Assembly (NCBI RefSeq): GCF_001049735.1
Contig: NZ_CVPC01000013.1
Span: 100,400-164,399, forward strand
Source: Nereida ignava
Lineage (GTDB): Bacteria; Pseudomonadota; Alphaproteobacteria; Rhodobacterales; Rhodobacteraceae
Length of the DNA stretch: 64,000 nucleotides
Direction of reading: 5' to 3'
Shown: in pieces, positions 8,694-17,406 of the stretch
How positions within the stretch are numbered: the first letter of the stretch is position 1
How the letters are laid out: every line of letters begins with the position of its first letter
Made by a program: the position numbers and the translations under genes
The notes under the pieces: generated by a model
The model's input: only the letters and a program-made list of their open reading frames with translations
Databases searched by the model: none
What the model was told of the DNA's origin: nothing

Positions 8694-9614
8694 TTACTTA
8701 GAAGCGATCTGGTAGTTACCAGTGGTGACAGGTGCGATGCCGGCATACTCTTCTTTCGCAGACACAAGCCACGCCTCGTATTCTGCTTCTGAAACCACTT
8801 TTACAGTGATCGGCATGTAAGCGTGGTCTTTACCACACAGCTCTGAACATTGGCCAAAGTAGATACCTTCTTTTTCTGCCTTGAACCACAGTTGCGCGAG
8901 ACGGCCCGGAACCGCATCTTGCTTCACGCCAAATGCGGGGATCGTCCATGAGTGGATCACATCCGCACCCGTCACGGTCATCACGACGGTTTTGTTCACA
9001 GGCACAACAACTTGCGTGTCAGTGGCCAACAACCATTCGCTGCGTGTGTAGCCGTACTCAGCAAGCATTTCTTCCATCGCTGCATCAAGGATGTAGGGTT
9101 GCACGCCGTTGGCTTCGCCTGCATCGGTCACGGTGGCGGGCTGGCCGATCATGTAGCTGTCGAATGCAAAACCTTCATCCACATACTCATAGCCCCAGAA
9201 CCACTGGTAGCCTGTCACTTTGATGTTAATATCTGCCTCTGGAATAACTTGTTGCTTGAACAAGACAGGCAGGGAGAACGCGCCGATGAAGACCAAAACG
9301 ATGATTGGCACAACGGTCCACGCAACTTCCAAAGGTGAATTATGTGTGAATGTCGCAGGCTCGGGGTTGCGGCGGCGGTTGTAGCGCACAGCGACTGCTA
9401 CCAGCAAACCAGTTACGAAAAGCACAATAACCGCGATGATCACGTTGATCATACCGTCCAACCACTGAAGGTCCCGCGCAAGTTCTGTTGCTGCGAATTG
9501 AAAGCCTGTGCCGCCCTCAACCGGTGCGCCGCGCACCACTTCTGAGTCCTGGGCCAATGCTGGCCCTGCCACGAACGCGGCAAAAGAGGCCGCCATGAAG
9601 GTCGAAAAACGCAT
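8694..9614 (-). CDS. ctaC: Cytochrome c oxidase subunit II
   Basis: Subunit II receives electrons from cytochrome c at its binuclear CuA centre. The protein has a signal peptide (MRFSTFMAASFAAF...ALAQ), two membrane helices, and a C-terminal cupredoxin domain with CuA ligands in GQCSELCGKDHAYM plus the upstream HSWTIPAFGVKQD histidine. I place the start at ATG 9614 (about 306 residues), which directly precedes the signal peptide and has GGGAAG upstream; a start at 9668 would put 18 unlikely residues before it. First gene of the minus-strand oxidase run. Confidence 0.97.
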   Translation of the reverse strand: MRFSTFMAASFAAFVAGPALAQDSEVVRGAPVEGGTGFQFAATELARDLQWLDGMINVIIAVIVLFVTGLLVAVAVRYNRRRNPEPATFTHNSPLEVAWTVVPIIVLVFIGAFSLPVLFKQQVIPEADINIKVTGYQWFWGYEYVDEGFAFDSYMIGQPATVTDAGEANGVQPYILDAAMEEMLAEYGYTRSEWLLATDTQVVVPVNKTVVMTVTGADVIHSWTIPAFGVKQDAVPGRLAQLWFKAEKEGIYFGQCSELCGKDHAYMPITVKVVSEAEYEAWLVSAKEEYAGIAPVTTGNYQIASK

Positions 9615-9730
9615 TATATCTGCTTCCCGTTGTCTTAAGACGGTCTGTCCCGTCTGGTCCACTTCCACGCGTCAGCTACCGATCGCATGGAATCCAATTG
9701 TATTCTGAACGCTTAAAACCATATCCTGAA

Positions 9731-9736
9731 TATAAT
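9731..9736 (+). promoter_or_regulatory. Candidate -10 box for tldD
   Basis: A perfect TATAAT lies 73 bases before the tldD start in the divergent ctaC-tldD spacer. No convincing -35 lies at 16-18 bases upstream, so this is a tentative call. Confidence 0.3.
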
Positions 9737-9808
9737 CTCAAGATTTCGCGTTGCGGCAAACGGACGCTTTTTTGACCCAGATCAAATATTTCACACGTAG
9801 GGATGCTT

Positions 9809-11230
9809 ATGACTGACGCGCTTTTTCGCCCTTTTGAAACAGCTTTAGACGCAAATGCAGCGCTTTCGCAGCTGCAAACCGCTACCGCAGGCGCCGATGA
9901 CGGCGAACTTTTTCTGGAACGCTCCTGCACTGAAGCCATCGTTTTTGATGACGGCCGCGTGAAAAACGCCTCCTATAATGGGTCAGAGGGATTCGGGCTG
10001 CGCGCGGTTCGCGGAGAAGTGGCAGGCTACGCACATAGTTCTGAAATCTCTGAGGCTGCCATAGCGCGCTGTGTTGAAACCGCCCGCTTGGCCGTTGGTG
10101 AAGGCGGTGGCGTATTGGCCGATGCACCCGCAGGGACCAACAAAAAGCTCTACACGGATGAAAACCCACTCGACGGGATCGCGTTTGCGGCAAAAGTAGA
10201 CACGTTGGCCGAGATTGACGCCTTTGCCCGCGCTCTTGATCCCCGCATCGTACAAGTCAGCGCAACCCTATCGGCCTCGTTTCAAGAAGTCGAAATCATG
10301 CGCCCTGATGGGGCCATCACCCGTGATGCCCGCCCCATGGCACGGCTCAACATCTCGGTGATCGTAGAAGACCAAGGACGTCGCGAGAGCGGCGGTGTTG
10401 GCGGTGGCGGGCGCTATCTTATGGACGGGCTTATTGATCCGAACCACTGGCAACCCATGGTTCGTGAGGCGTTGCGCGTCGCCCTAGTCAACCTTGATGC
10501 GGTGCCCGCACCCGCTGGCATTATGGATGTGGTTCTGGGCAACGGCTGGCCCGGGATTTTGCTTCATGAGGCCGTGGGCCACGGACTTGAAGGGGACTTT
10601 AACCGCAAAGGTGCCTCTGCTTTTGCGGGGCTCATGGGCCAACAAATCGCGGCGAAAGGCGTGACAGTTCTTGATGACGGCACCATCCCTGATCGTCGCG
10701 GCTCAATCACAGTTGATGATGAAGGCACGCCATCAGCCAAGAACGTCCTCATCGATGACGGTATTCTGGTCGGCTACATGCAAGACCGCCAAAACGCCCG
10801 TTTGGTGGGGGTTGAACCCACGGGCAACGGTCGCCGTCAATCGCATGCACACATCCCCATGCCGCGAATGACCAACACATATATGCTGGGCGGCGATACG
10901 GCCCCCGGGGATTTGGTGGCGGACCTTAAAGACGGCATCTATGCGGTGGGCTTTGGCGGCGGCCAAGTGGACATTACGAACGGCAAATTTGTTTTCTCAT
11001 GTACCGAAGCCTACCGCGTGCGAAACGGCATTGTGGGCGAGGCTGTCAAAGGTGCGACCCTTATTGGCGACGGCGCAACGGCAATGAAACAAATTCGCGG
11101 CATCGGTAATGACATGGCCCTTGATCCGGGCATGGGCTCTTGCGGCAAACAGGGACAATGGGTGCCCGTAGGTGTGGGACAGCCCAGCTTGATGATTGGC
11201 GGCCTGACAGTGGGCGGGTCGGCCACATAA
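9809..11230 (+). CDS. tldD: Metalloprotease TldD
   Basis: About 473-residue member of the TldD/PmbA family, which with TldE forms a zinc protease heterodimer acting on small peptides. The HExxxH zinc motif is present as HEAVGH at residues 253-258, and the glycine-rich C-terminal region is complete (GFGGGQVDITNGKFVFSC). I prefer ATG 9809 because AGGGA lies eight bases upstream; ATG 9803 is too close to it. TldE/PmbA is not in the window. Followed by dprA and topA on the same strand, each with its own spacer. Confidence 0.96.
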   Translation: MTDALFRPFETALDANAALSQLQTATAGADDGELFLERSCTEAIVFDDGRVKNASYNGSEGFGLRAVRGEVAGYAHSSEISEAAIARCVETARLAVGEGGGVLADAPAGTNKKLYTDENPLDGIAFAAKVDTLAEIDAFARALDPRIVQVSATLSASFQEVEIMRPDGAITRDARPMARLNISVIVEDQGRRESGGVGGGGRYLMDGLIDPNHWQPMVREALRVALVNLDAVPAPAGIMDVVLGNGWPGILLHEAVGHGLEGDFNRKGASAFAGLMGQQIAAKGVTVLDDGTIPDRRGSITVDDEGTPSAKNVLIDDGILVGYMQDRQNARLVGVEPTGNGRRQSHAHIPMPRMTNTYMLGGDTAPGDLVADLKDGIYAVGFGGGQVDITNGKFVFSCTEAYRVRNGIVGEAVKGATLIGDGATAMKQIRGIGNDMALDPGMGSCGKQGQWVPVGVGQPSLMIGGLTVGGSAT

Positions 11231-11333
11231 GTGGACATATTCGGCACAATGTGGTCTACACAACTTTAAGGCGAGTAATACTCCGTTAACCCGTTCGCGG
11301 TAGATGTGATTCTGTAAGCTGACGGAGCGACCG

Positions 11334-12557
11334 TTGAACGAAGACACCCCTTCTTCCACTCACCCCCTACTCCCACCCACCACGGAAGAACATCGCATCG
11401 CGTGGCTCCGTCTCTTACGCTCTCGTCGGGTTGGTATTGCCACGTTCTACCGGCTGATGGGCGAACATGGTGATGCTCAATCTGCGCTCGACGCGCTTCC
11501 TGATATTGCTGGTGCAGCCGGAGTGCGTGGATACGTTGCGTGCCCCAAACAAGTAGTGCTTGCCGAAATTGCTGCCGCTAAGCGCGCAGGGGCAACATTG
11601 CTTACCGTAGCAGACGCCGCCTACCCCGCGCACCTTAAAGCAATCGCCGATGCCCCACCGGTTCTTTGGGCATTGGGCAATTTAGACGCACTGCACCCCC
11701 CTTGCGTCGCCATGGTTGGATCGCGAAACGCATCTTCGCTTGGGGTACGTCTTGCCTCAAAAATTGCAGGCGAGTTGGTTGAAGCCGGCATCACAATTGT
11801 CTCAGGACTTGCGCGCGGGATTGATACTGCCGCCCACCAAAGTGCCCTTGATGCGGGCAGCCGCCACTCAGGTGGACAAACCATTGCCGTCCAAGCGGGC
11901 GGCGTTGACTATATATACCCAACCGAAAACGCGCAGCTTCATCACGATATTGCCATGCGCGGTCTGCGACTCTCTGAAATGCTAATGGGCCTTGGGCCAA
12001 CCGCACGCCATTTTCCACGCCGCAACCGTATTATCAGCGGCTTGGCGCAGGCTGTGATTGTGGTTGAGGCCGCCGCAAAGTCCGGCAGCTTGATCACCGC
12101 CCGCAACGCCGCCGATCAAGGCCGCGATGTGTTGGCCGTGCCCGGTCACCCCTTTGATGCACGCGCGTCCGGCTGCAACATTTTACTGCGTGATGGGGCT
12201 ACTTTAATTCGTAACGCCGCCGACGTGTTAGAAGTTCTTGGTGCGCAACAGACTGCGCCACAACCGCAAACTACAAGTACGCAAAATAGTCTCACGCTGA
12301 CAAACTCAGCCACGTCACACACGCGCGTCAGCACCGCATCAACGCCCAAACCAACGACGCAAGATTTGCATGCTCAAATCCTTTCACGGCTCGGGCCAAC
12401 TCCTGCCGCACAAGATCAGATAACCCGCGCTGTCGCACACAACCAAGACCATCATGATCCAGCTCAGATCGGCGCAGCCCTGCTGGAGCTTGAGATCGAA
12501 GGTCATATCATCCGTCACCATGGGGGAATGATATCTACGCCTCCTGACCGGCTATAG
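11334..12557 (+). CDS. dprA: DNA-processing protein DprA
   Basis: 407-residue DprA/Smf, which binds incoming single-stranded DNA and loads RecA during transformation. It has an N-terminal helical segment, a central Rossmann-like fold with GSRNASSLGVRLA and VSGLARGIDTAAHQ, and a C-terminal winged-helix-like domain separated by a threonine/glutamine-rich linker (about residues 300-345). Start is TTG at 11334 with GGAG six bases upstream. Whether the organism is competent is not shown; DprA is widespread in non-competent roseobacters too. Confidence 0.95.
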   Translation: MNEDTPSSTHPLLPPTTEEHRIAWLRLLRSRRVGIATFYRLMGEHGDAQSALDALPDIAGAAGVRGYVACPKQVVLAEIAAAKRAGATLLTVADAAYPAHLKAIADAPPVLWALGNLDALHPPCVAMVGSRNASSLGVRLASKIAGELVEAGITIVSGLARGIDTAAHQSALDAGSRHSGGQTIAVQAGGVDYIYPTENAQLHHDIAMRGLRLSEMLMGLGPTARHFPRRNRIISGLAQAVIVVEAAAKSGSLITARNAADQGRDVLAVPGHPFDARASGCNILLRDGATLIRNAADVLEVLGAQQTAPQPQTTSTQNSLTLTNSATSHTRVSTASTPKPTTQDLHAQILSRLGPTPAAQDQITRAVAHNQDHHDPAQIGAALLELEIEGHIIRHHGGMISTPPDRL

Positions 12558-12647
12558 GTACCGCAAACCACGCGCCTGTTCATGTGATGTTAACGTTAGG
12601 TTACCCTTGTATGAATACGGTCAGACACCGCCCATGTACGAGTTGTG

Positions 12648-12677
12648 TTGACAAGCACCCCCTCACCACCACATCTA
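12648..12677 (+). promoter_or_regulatory. topA: Candidate promoter for topA
   Basis: A perfect -35 hexamer TTGACA (12648-12653) is followed after 17-18 bases by a weak -10 (CATCTA). Strong -35 and loose -10 is common in this family. It is 41 bases from the topA ATG. Confidence 0.4.
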
Positions 12678-12717
12678 CGTGCGAACTTAATTTCCCTTCC
12701 GAGTCGTTAGGACCATC

Positions 12718-15330
12718 ATGCCAGTTGTTGTTGTAGAGAGCCCCGCAAAAGCGAAAACCATCAACAGCTATCTGGGGAGCGACTACACCGTTTTGGCCAG
12801 TTACGGCCACGTGCGCGACCTGCCGCCCAAGGATGGTTCCGTTGACCCAGAGAACAATTTTGAGATGCAGTGGGAAGTCGCAAGCGCATCCAAAAAGCAC
12901 GTCAAAGCAATCGCTGACGCGCTCAAAGATGATCCCAACTTGATACTTGCAACCGACCCCGACCGCGAAGGTGAAGCGATCTCTTGGCACCTTGAGGAAG
13001 CCCTGCGCAAACGCAAGATCCTCAAGAAAGATACCCCAGTTAGCCGCGTCGTGTTCAACGCAATTACCAAAACCGCCGTCACCGAAGCAATGCAGAACCC
13101 GCGCCAAGTTGACACGGAATTGGTCGAGGCATACCTCGCCCGTCGTGCGCTTGATTATCTAGTGGGTTTCAAACTGTCGCCCGTATTGTGGCGCCGCCTG
13201 CCCGGTGCAAAATCTGCGGGCCGCGTCCAATCAGTCACCCTGCGGCTGATCGTCGAGCGCGAGATGGAGATCGAGGTCTTCAAGAACCGCGAATATTGGT
13301 CAGTCAAAGCCGTGCTTGAGACACCGCGTGGAAAATCGGTTGAAGCACGCCTTACGGTTTTGGCCGGTAAGAAGCTTGATAAATTCGACATTGAAAACGC
13401 AACTCAGGCCGAATTGGCCCAACAAGCGATCAACAGCCGCGATATTTCGGTCAAGTCTGTTGAGGCCAAACCTACAAGCCGTAACCCCTCTGCCCCGTTC
13501 ATGACATCGACCCTGCAACAAGAAGCGAGCCGTAAGTTTGGCATGGGCGCACGGCAAACCATGAACGCCGCTCAGCGTCTCTATGAAGCTGGTCTCATCA
13601 CCTACATGCGGACCGACGGCATCGACATGGCACCCGAAGCGGTTCACGAAGCCCGCGCAGCGATCAAGACCAAGTTCGGTGATGATTTCGTCCCTGCTTC
13701 CCCGCGTATGTACAAAAACAAAGCCAAAAACGCGCAAGAAGCTCACGAATGTATCCGCCCCACAGACATGATGCGCAGCGCGGACGACATCAAAGTAACC
13801 GAGGCAGATCAGCGCAAGCTGTATGACCTGATCTACAAACGAACCATCGCCAGCCAAATGTCTGCCGCCAGAATGGAGCGCACAACCGTTGATTTTGGGA
13901 GTGCCGATGGTCAGGTCGAGTTGCGCGCTACAGGGCAAGTTGTGATTTTCGAAGGCTTCTTGAAAGTCTATGAAGAAGGCCGCGATGACGACGCTGTCGT
14001 GGATGATGACGATAAGCGCCTGCCCCAAGTGAACGAGGGCGAGGCGATGGCCAAAGCCTCTGTCACCCCCGAGCAGCACTTCACACAGCCACCGCCCCGC
14101 TATACTGAGGCAACACTGGTCAAGCGGATGGAAGAGTTGGGCATTGGCCGCCCCTCAACATACGCTTCGATCGTGACAACCATTCAGGATCGCGAATACG
14201 TGCGCAAGGACAAGAACCGCCTCTTCCCTGAAGACAAAGGCCGCTTAGTCACTGCGTTTCTGACGAATTATTTCCGCAAATACGTAGGCTACGACTACAC
14301 CGCGTCTCTTGAAGAACAACTCGACCACGTAAGCGCAGGTGAAGCGGATTACAAAAAGCTGCTCGATACATTCTGGCGCGACTTCAAAGCGACGATCGAT
14401 GAGGCGATGGACAACTCGATCACGGATGTGCTGGAAAAAATCAACGACGTCCTTGCACCGCATATCTTCCCAAACGAAGGCGACGGCAAAGACCCACGTC
14501 TATGTCCTAATTGTGAACAAGGCCGCTTATCCATGCGCACCGCACGTGCCGGTGGTGCGTTTATTGGCTGTTCACGATACCCCGAATGCAAATACACCCG
14601 TCCCTTCGGCCCACCGGACCCCGAGGCAGAAACAAGTGCTATCCCGCCCGAAGGTAAGTTGTTGGGTGAGGATGCAGGCGATAACATCTGGATCCACAAA
14701 GGACGCTTTGGCCCCTACGCGCAGCGCGGCGAAGTGACGGACGACAACAAAAAACCACCACGCCAATCTGTGCCCAAAGAATGGAAGCCAGAGGAGTTGG
14801 ACCTTGCGACAACGGTCAAATTGCTTGCCCTGCCCCGCCTGATCGGCCCGCACCCCGAAGATGGCGTAAATGTATGGGCCAATATTGGCCGCTACGGACC
14901 ATACCTCAAGCACGCCGAAACAACCTCGGACCGTGGCGGGACCAATGCCAACCTTGAGGGCCTTGATGAGGTTTGGGAAGTTGGCATGAACCGTGCGGTT
15001 CAACTGTTAGCCGAAAAAGTTGCCAGCCGCGGAGGGCGTGGCGCGCCAGCCAAAGTGCTAAAGGATTTAGGCGATCACCCCGACGGCGGGAACATCTCAA
15101 TCCGCGAGGGTAAATATGGTCCCTATATCAAGTGGGAGAAAGTAAACGCGACCATTCCCAAAGAGACCAACGCCGAAGATGTGAACATCGATATGGCGCT
15201 TGAATGGATTGCCGAAAAAGAGGCCAAAAAAGGCACGAAGAAACGCGCGCCAGCGAAAAAGAAAGCTCCGGCGAAGAAGGCTGCGGCGAAAAAACCTGCT
15301 GCCAAAAAGAAAGCAGCCCCTAAAAAGTAA
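12718..15330 (+). CDS. topA: DNA topoisomerase I
   Basis: 870-residue type IA topoisomerase that relaxes negative supercoils. The Toprim domain begins VVVESPAKAKTI and contains DPDREGEAISWH; the catalytic tyrosine lies in LITYMRTDGID (about residue 298). One C4 zinc ribbon is visible (CPNCEQGRLSMRT...GCSRYPECKYT, about residues 595-625), followed by repeated TopA C-terminal modules with GRFGPYAQ, GRYGPYLK and GKYGPYIKW. The last 40 residues are a Lys/Ala/Pro tail that probably binds DNA. Full length. Confidence 0.98.
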   Translation: MPVVVVESPAKAKTINSYLGSDYTVLASYGHVRDLPPKDGSVDPENNFEMQWEVASASKKHVKAIADALKDDPNLILATDPDREGEAISWHLEEALRKRKILKKDTPVSRVVFNAITKTAVTEAMQNPRQVDTELVEAYLARRALDYLVGFKLSPVLWRRLPGAKSAGRVQSVTLRLIVEREMEIEVFKNREYWSVKAVLETPRGKSVEARLTVLAGKKLDKFDIENATQAELAQQAINSRDISVKSVEAKPTSRNPSAPFMTSTLQQEASRKFGMGARQTMNAAQRLYEAGLITYMRTDGIDMAPEAVHEARAAIKTKFGDDFVPASPRMYKNKAKNAQEAHECIRPTDMMRSADDIKVTEADQRKLYDLIYKRTIASQMSAARMERTTVDFGSADGQVELRATGQVVIFEGFLKVYEEGRDDDAVVDDDDKRLPQVNEGEAMAKASVTPEQHFTQPPPRYTEATLVKRMEELGIGRPSTYASIVTTIQDREYVRKDKNRLFPEDKGRLVTAFLTNYFRKYVGYDYTASLEEQLDHVSAGEADYKKLLDTFWRDFKATIDEAMDNSITDVLEKINDVLAPHIFPNEGDGKDPRLCPNCEQGRLSMRTARAGGAFIGCSRYPECKYTRPFGPPDPEAETSAIPPEGKLLGEDAGDNIWIHKGRFGPYAQRGEVTDDNKKPPRQSVPKEWKPEELDLATTVKLLALPRLIGPHPEDGVNVWANIGRYGPYLKHAETTSDRGGTNANLEGLDEVWEVGMNRAVQLLAEKVASRGGRGAPAKVLKDLGDHPDGGNISIREGKYGPYIKWEKVNATIPKETNAEDVNIDMALEWIAEKEAKKGTKKRAPAKKKAPAKKAAAKKPAAKKKAAPKK

Positions 15331-15334
15331 TTGA

Positions 15335-15374
15335 AAGCCGCCAGCCTAACCTCGGGTTTGGCGGCTTCATTTTA
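15335..15374 (+). terminator. topA terminator
   Basis: Perfect 9-bp stem AAGCCGCCA / TGGCGGCTT (15335-15343 and 15359-15367) with a 15-base loop, then CATTTTAT. It begins four bases after the topA stop. Confidence 0.8.
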
Positions 15375-15457
15375 TCTGGTGCTCACGCAGTCAGGTGTTC
15401 GTGCCGCTTCAATTCATTTCTTTGCTGCATTTATGAACTACGCAGCTCCGGCAACTC

Positions 15458-15502
15458 AACTCCTCAACTCCTCAACTCCTCAACTCCTCAACTCCTCAAC
15501 TC
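15458..15502. repeat. Octanucleotide tandem repeat, about 5.6 copies
   Basis: Five perfect copies of AACTCCTC start at 15458, 15466, 15474, 15482 and 15490, then a partial AACTC; a further AACTC lies just upstream at 15453. It is noncoding, between the topA terminator and the palindrome upstream of the CoA-transferase genes. On the minus strand each unit carries GAGGAG. Confidence 0.95.
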
Positions 15503-15506
15503 AAAT

Positions 15507-15520
15507 TGCAACCGGTTGCA
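15507..15520. promoter_or_regulatory. LacI-family-type operator palindrome
   Basis: TGCAACCGGTTGCA is a perfect 14-bp palindrome with the central CG step and the outer TGnAAn/nTTnCA arms typical of LacI-family operators. It lies 73 bases before the scoA start and four bases after the octamer repeat. No intact LacI regulator is present in the window. Confidence 0.5.
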
Positions 15521-15593
15521 GTTTATGCTGCAAGTGCATTGACTCTCTGCTGCTAGACGCTTTCTATAAGATAGAAATTTAGAGGGCGGTTTG

Positions 15594-16289
15594 ATGAAGA
15601 AGATCTATCCAGACGCGGCGAGTGCTCTTGAGGGTGTTTTGCGCGACGGCATGTTTATTGCGGCCGGCGGGTTCGGGTTGTGCGGCATTCCCGAGTCGCT
15701 GTTGCAGGCAATCAAGGAGGCGGGCACCAAAGATTTGACCTTTGCATCCAACAACGCCGGCGTTGATGATTTTGGCATCGGGATTTTGCTGCAAACCCGT
15801 CAGGTCAAGAAAATGATCTCGTCCTACGTTGGTGAAAACGCCGAATTTATGCGCCAATACCTGTCCGGTGAGTTAGAGTTGGAGTTTAACCCCCAAGGCA
15901 CTTTGGCGGAACGGATGCGCGCGGGCGGCTGTGGTATTCCCGGATTTTACACCAAAACTGGCGTAGGCACCGTGATTGCAGGAGGCAAAGACCACCGCGA
16001 TTTTGGCGGAGAAACCTACATAATGGAGGAAGGCATTTTTGCCGATCTGTCCATCGTGAAGGCATGGAAAGCTGATGAAACTGGCAATGCGATATTCCGC
16101 AAAACAGCGCGTAACTTTAATCCGCCAGCAGCTATGTGCGGCAAGATATGTGTGCTGGAAGTGGAAGAGATTGTGCCCGTCGGCAGCCTTGACCCCGACC
16201 ACATCCACCTTCCCGGCATTTACGTGCACCGCTTGATCCAAGGCGAGCATGAAAAGCGGATTGAGCAACGAACCGTGAGGAGCGCATAA
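15594..16289 (+). CDS. scoA: 3-oxoacid CoA-transferase subunit A
   Basis: About 231-residue alpha subunit of a succinyl-CoA:3-ketoacid (or acetate/acetoacetate) CoA-transferase, which activates acetoacetate with CoA. The family segment [12 protein letters not shown] is near the N-terminus, followed by [16 protein letters not shown] and [19 protein letters not shown] 15594 is preferred because GAGGGCGG lies about six bases upstream; the TTG three bases earlier would be too close. It is followed after one base by subunit B, so the two form an operon. Confidence 0.95.
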   Translation: MKKIYPDAASALEGVLRDGMFIAAGGFGLCGIPESLLQAIKEAGTKDLTFASNNAGVDDFGIGILLQTRQVKKMISSYVGENAEFMRQYLSGELELEFNPQGTLAERMRAGGCGIPGFYTKTGVGTVIAGGKDHRDFGGETYIMEEGIFADLSIVKAWKADETGNAIFRKTARNFNPPAAMCGKICVLEVEEIVPVGSLDPDHIHLPGIYVHRLIQGEHEKRIEQRTVRSA

Positions 16290-16290
16290 T

Positions 16291-16914
16291 ATGTGGGATC
16301 GCAATCAAATGGCTGCACGCGCAGCACTTGAGCTTGAAGACGGCACGTATGTGAACCTCGGGATCGGCATCCCCACTTTGGTACCGAATTTTATTCCTGA
16401 GGGCGTTGAGGTGACGCTGCAATCAGAAAACGGCATGCTCGGTATGGGCCCTTTCCCGACCGAGGACGCAGTTGACGCCGACTTAATCAACGCAGGCAAG
16501 CAGACCATTACAGAACTGCCTAACACTGCCTACTTTGACAGCGCTACTTCATTTGGAATGATCCGCGGCGGCAAGATTGCCATGGCCATTCTGGGAGCCA
16601 TGGAGGTCGATGAGAACGGTGATCTGGCGAACTGGATGATCCCGGGCAAGCTGGTCAAAGGCATGGGCGGCGCGATGGATCTGGTGGCTGGTGTGGGCCG
16701 TGTTGTGGTGGTCATGGATCACACCAACAAACACGGGGACAGCAAGCTGCTTAAGAAATGCACGCTGCCTTTAACGGGCCAAGCGGTGGTAGACCGCATC
16801 ATCACCAACTTAGGTGTTTTGGACGTGGTAGAGGGCGGCCTGCGGATAGTTGAGACCGCCGAAGGCGTGAACGAAGAACAACTACACGCAGCAACGCAAG
16901 CCACGATCGTTTAA
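16291..16914 (+). CDS. scoB: 3-oxoacid CoA-transferase subunit B
   Basis: 207-residue beta subunit. The active-site glutamate lies in [12 protein letters not shown], the conserved SENG signature of CoA-transferase family I. Further family motifs are [15 protein letters not shown] and [23 protein letters not shown]. It starts one base after scoA. Likely role: ketone-body or short-chain acid use, possibly linked to polyhydroxybutyrate turnover. Confidence 0.96.
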   Translation: MWDRNQMAARAALELEDGTYVNLGIGIPTLVPNFIPEGVEVTLQSENGMLGMGPFPTEDAVDADLINAGKQTITELPNTAYFDSATSFGMIRGGKIAMAILGAMEVDENGDLANWMIPGKLVKGMGGAMDLVAGVGRVVVVMDHTNKHGDSKLLKKCTLPLTGQAVVDRIITNLGVLDVVEGGLRIVETAEGVNEEQLHAATQATIV

Positions 16915-16965
16915 CAGGCTTAGGGCACCTATTTCGTTCGGGACGGACGTATCTAGCAGAAAAAT

Positions 16966-16990
16966 GGGCGCGCCAATGGTGCGCCCTTTG
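16966..16990. terminator. Hairpin downstream of scoB, possibly bidirectional
   Basis: GGGCGC and GCGCCC arms (extended by G-T pairing) lie 51 bases after the scoB stop. On the plus strand TTTG follows; on the minus strand ATTTTTCT follows, so the minus direction is the stronger terminator, which suggests a gene once ended here from the right. Confidence 0.6.
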
Positions 16991-17003
16991 TCGTTGGCAC
17001 AGG

Positions 17004-17099
17004 TTAGCGCCGCTCACTTTGCCAGACAATCCGATCAAGCCCTACAAACCGCCGCATGCGATCAAGTTCGGCATCAAGCTTTACAGCCAAACGGCTCAT
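17004..17099 (-). CDS. 31-codon ORF, possible remnant of a lost gene
   Basis: The minus strand reads a 31-residue ATG-to-TAA frame rich in Arg, Leu and Asp (MSRLAVKLDAELD, then VWQSERR at the end). Its stop sits 14 bases before the hairpin whose T-run faces the minus direction, which is the layout of a gene's 3' end. No ribosome-binding site is visible, and other frames upstream are closed quickly. I do not recognise the sequence. It may be a true small protein, or what remains of a gene lost when the AT-rich islet to its right arrived. Confidence 0.25.
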   Translation of the reverse strand: MSRLAVKLDAELDRMRRFVGLDRIVWQSERR

Positions 17100-17406
17100 C
17101 GTATGGCAGTTTCACCACATTCAGCGCACTTGAAATCCTGTTATCAATTCAGCATTGAACTTAATGGTTACAACGGTTGTCACACCATGACTTTGGTGGG
17201 TTAACTAATTGACTTGGTCCATCTGTAACTAATGGAGAGAACCTCAATTGGATCCCGACTATTCATGTATGTTAAAATCGTTAACATGAACATGGTCCAA
17301 AAGATTGAAGAAATCATGGCATAAAACTCAGCAATGCTGTTACTCGATTGCAAATCGATACAAATTACATTCTCATAACGTAAATGCAAATTAATGGGCA
17401 GACGCG
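17100..17406. other. AT-rich gene-free stretch upstream of the secretin
   Basis: About 300 bases with clearly lower GC than the flanks. No coding frame, tRNA or insertion-sequence end was found. It holds one good palindrome (17269-17287). It presumably carries the promoter of the secretin gene, but no convincing -35/-10 pair could be placed. Confidence 0.6.
17269..17287. promoter_or_regulatory. Palindrome upstream of the secretin gene
   Basis: ATGTTAA-AATCG-TTAACAT: perfect 7-bp arms around a five-base centre, 120 bases before the secretin start. It could be an operator. It contains two TTAAC-type half-sites, but their spacing does not match a CtrA box. Confidence 0.35.

Noticed and set aside
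15458..15502. CRISPR-like array
   Set aside because: Units are 8 bp and directly adjacent with no spacers; it is a simple tandem repeat.
15539..15570. scoA promoter TTGACT ... TATAAG
   Set aside because: The spacer would be 20 bases, too long for a reliable call.
17268..17287. CtrA box upstream of the secretin
   Set aside because: TTAA and TTAAC are present but separated by five bases, not the seven needed for a CtrA site.
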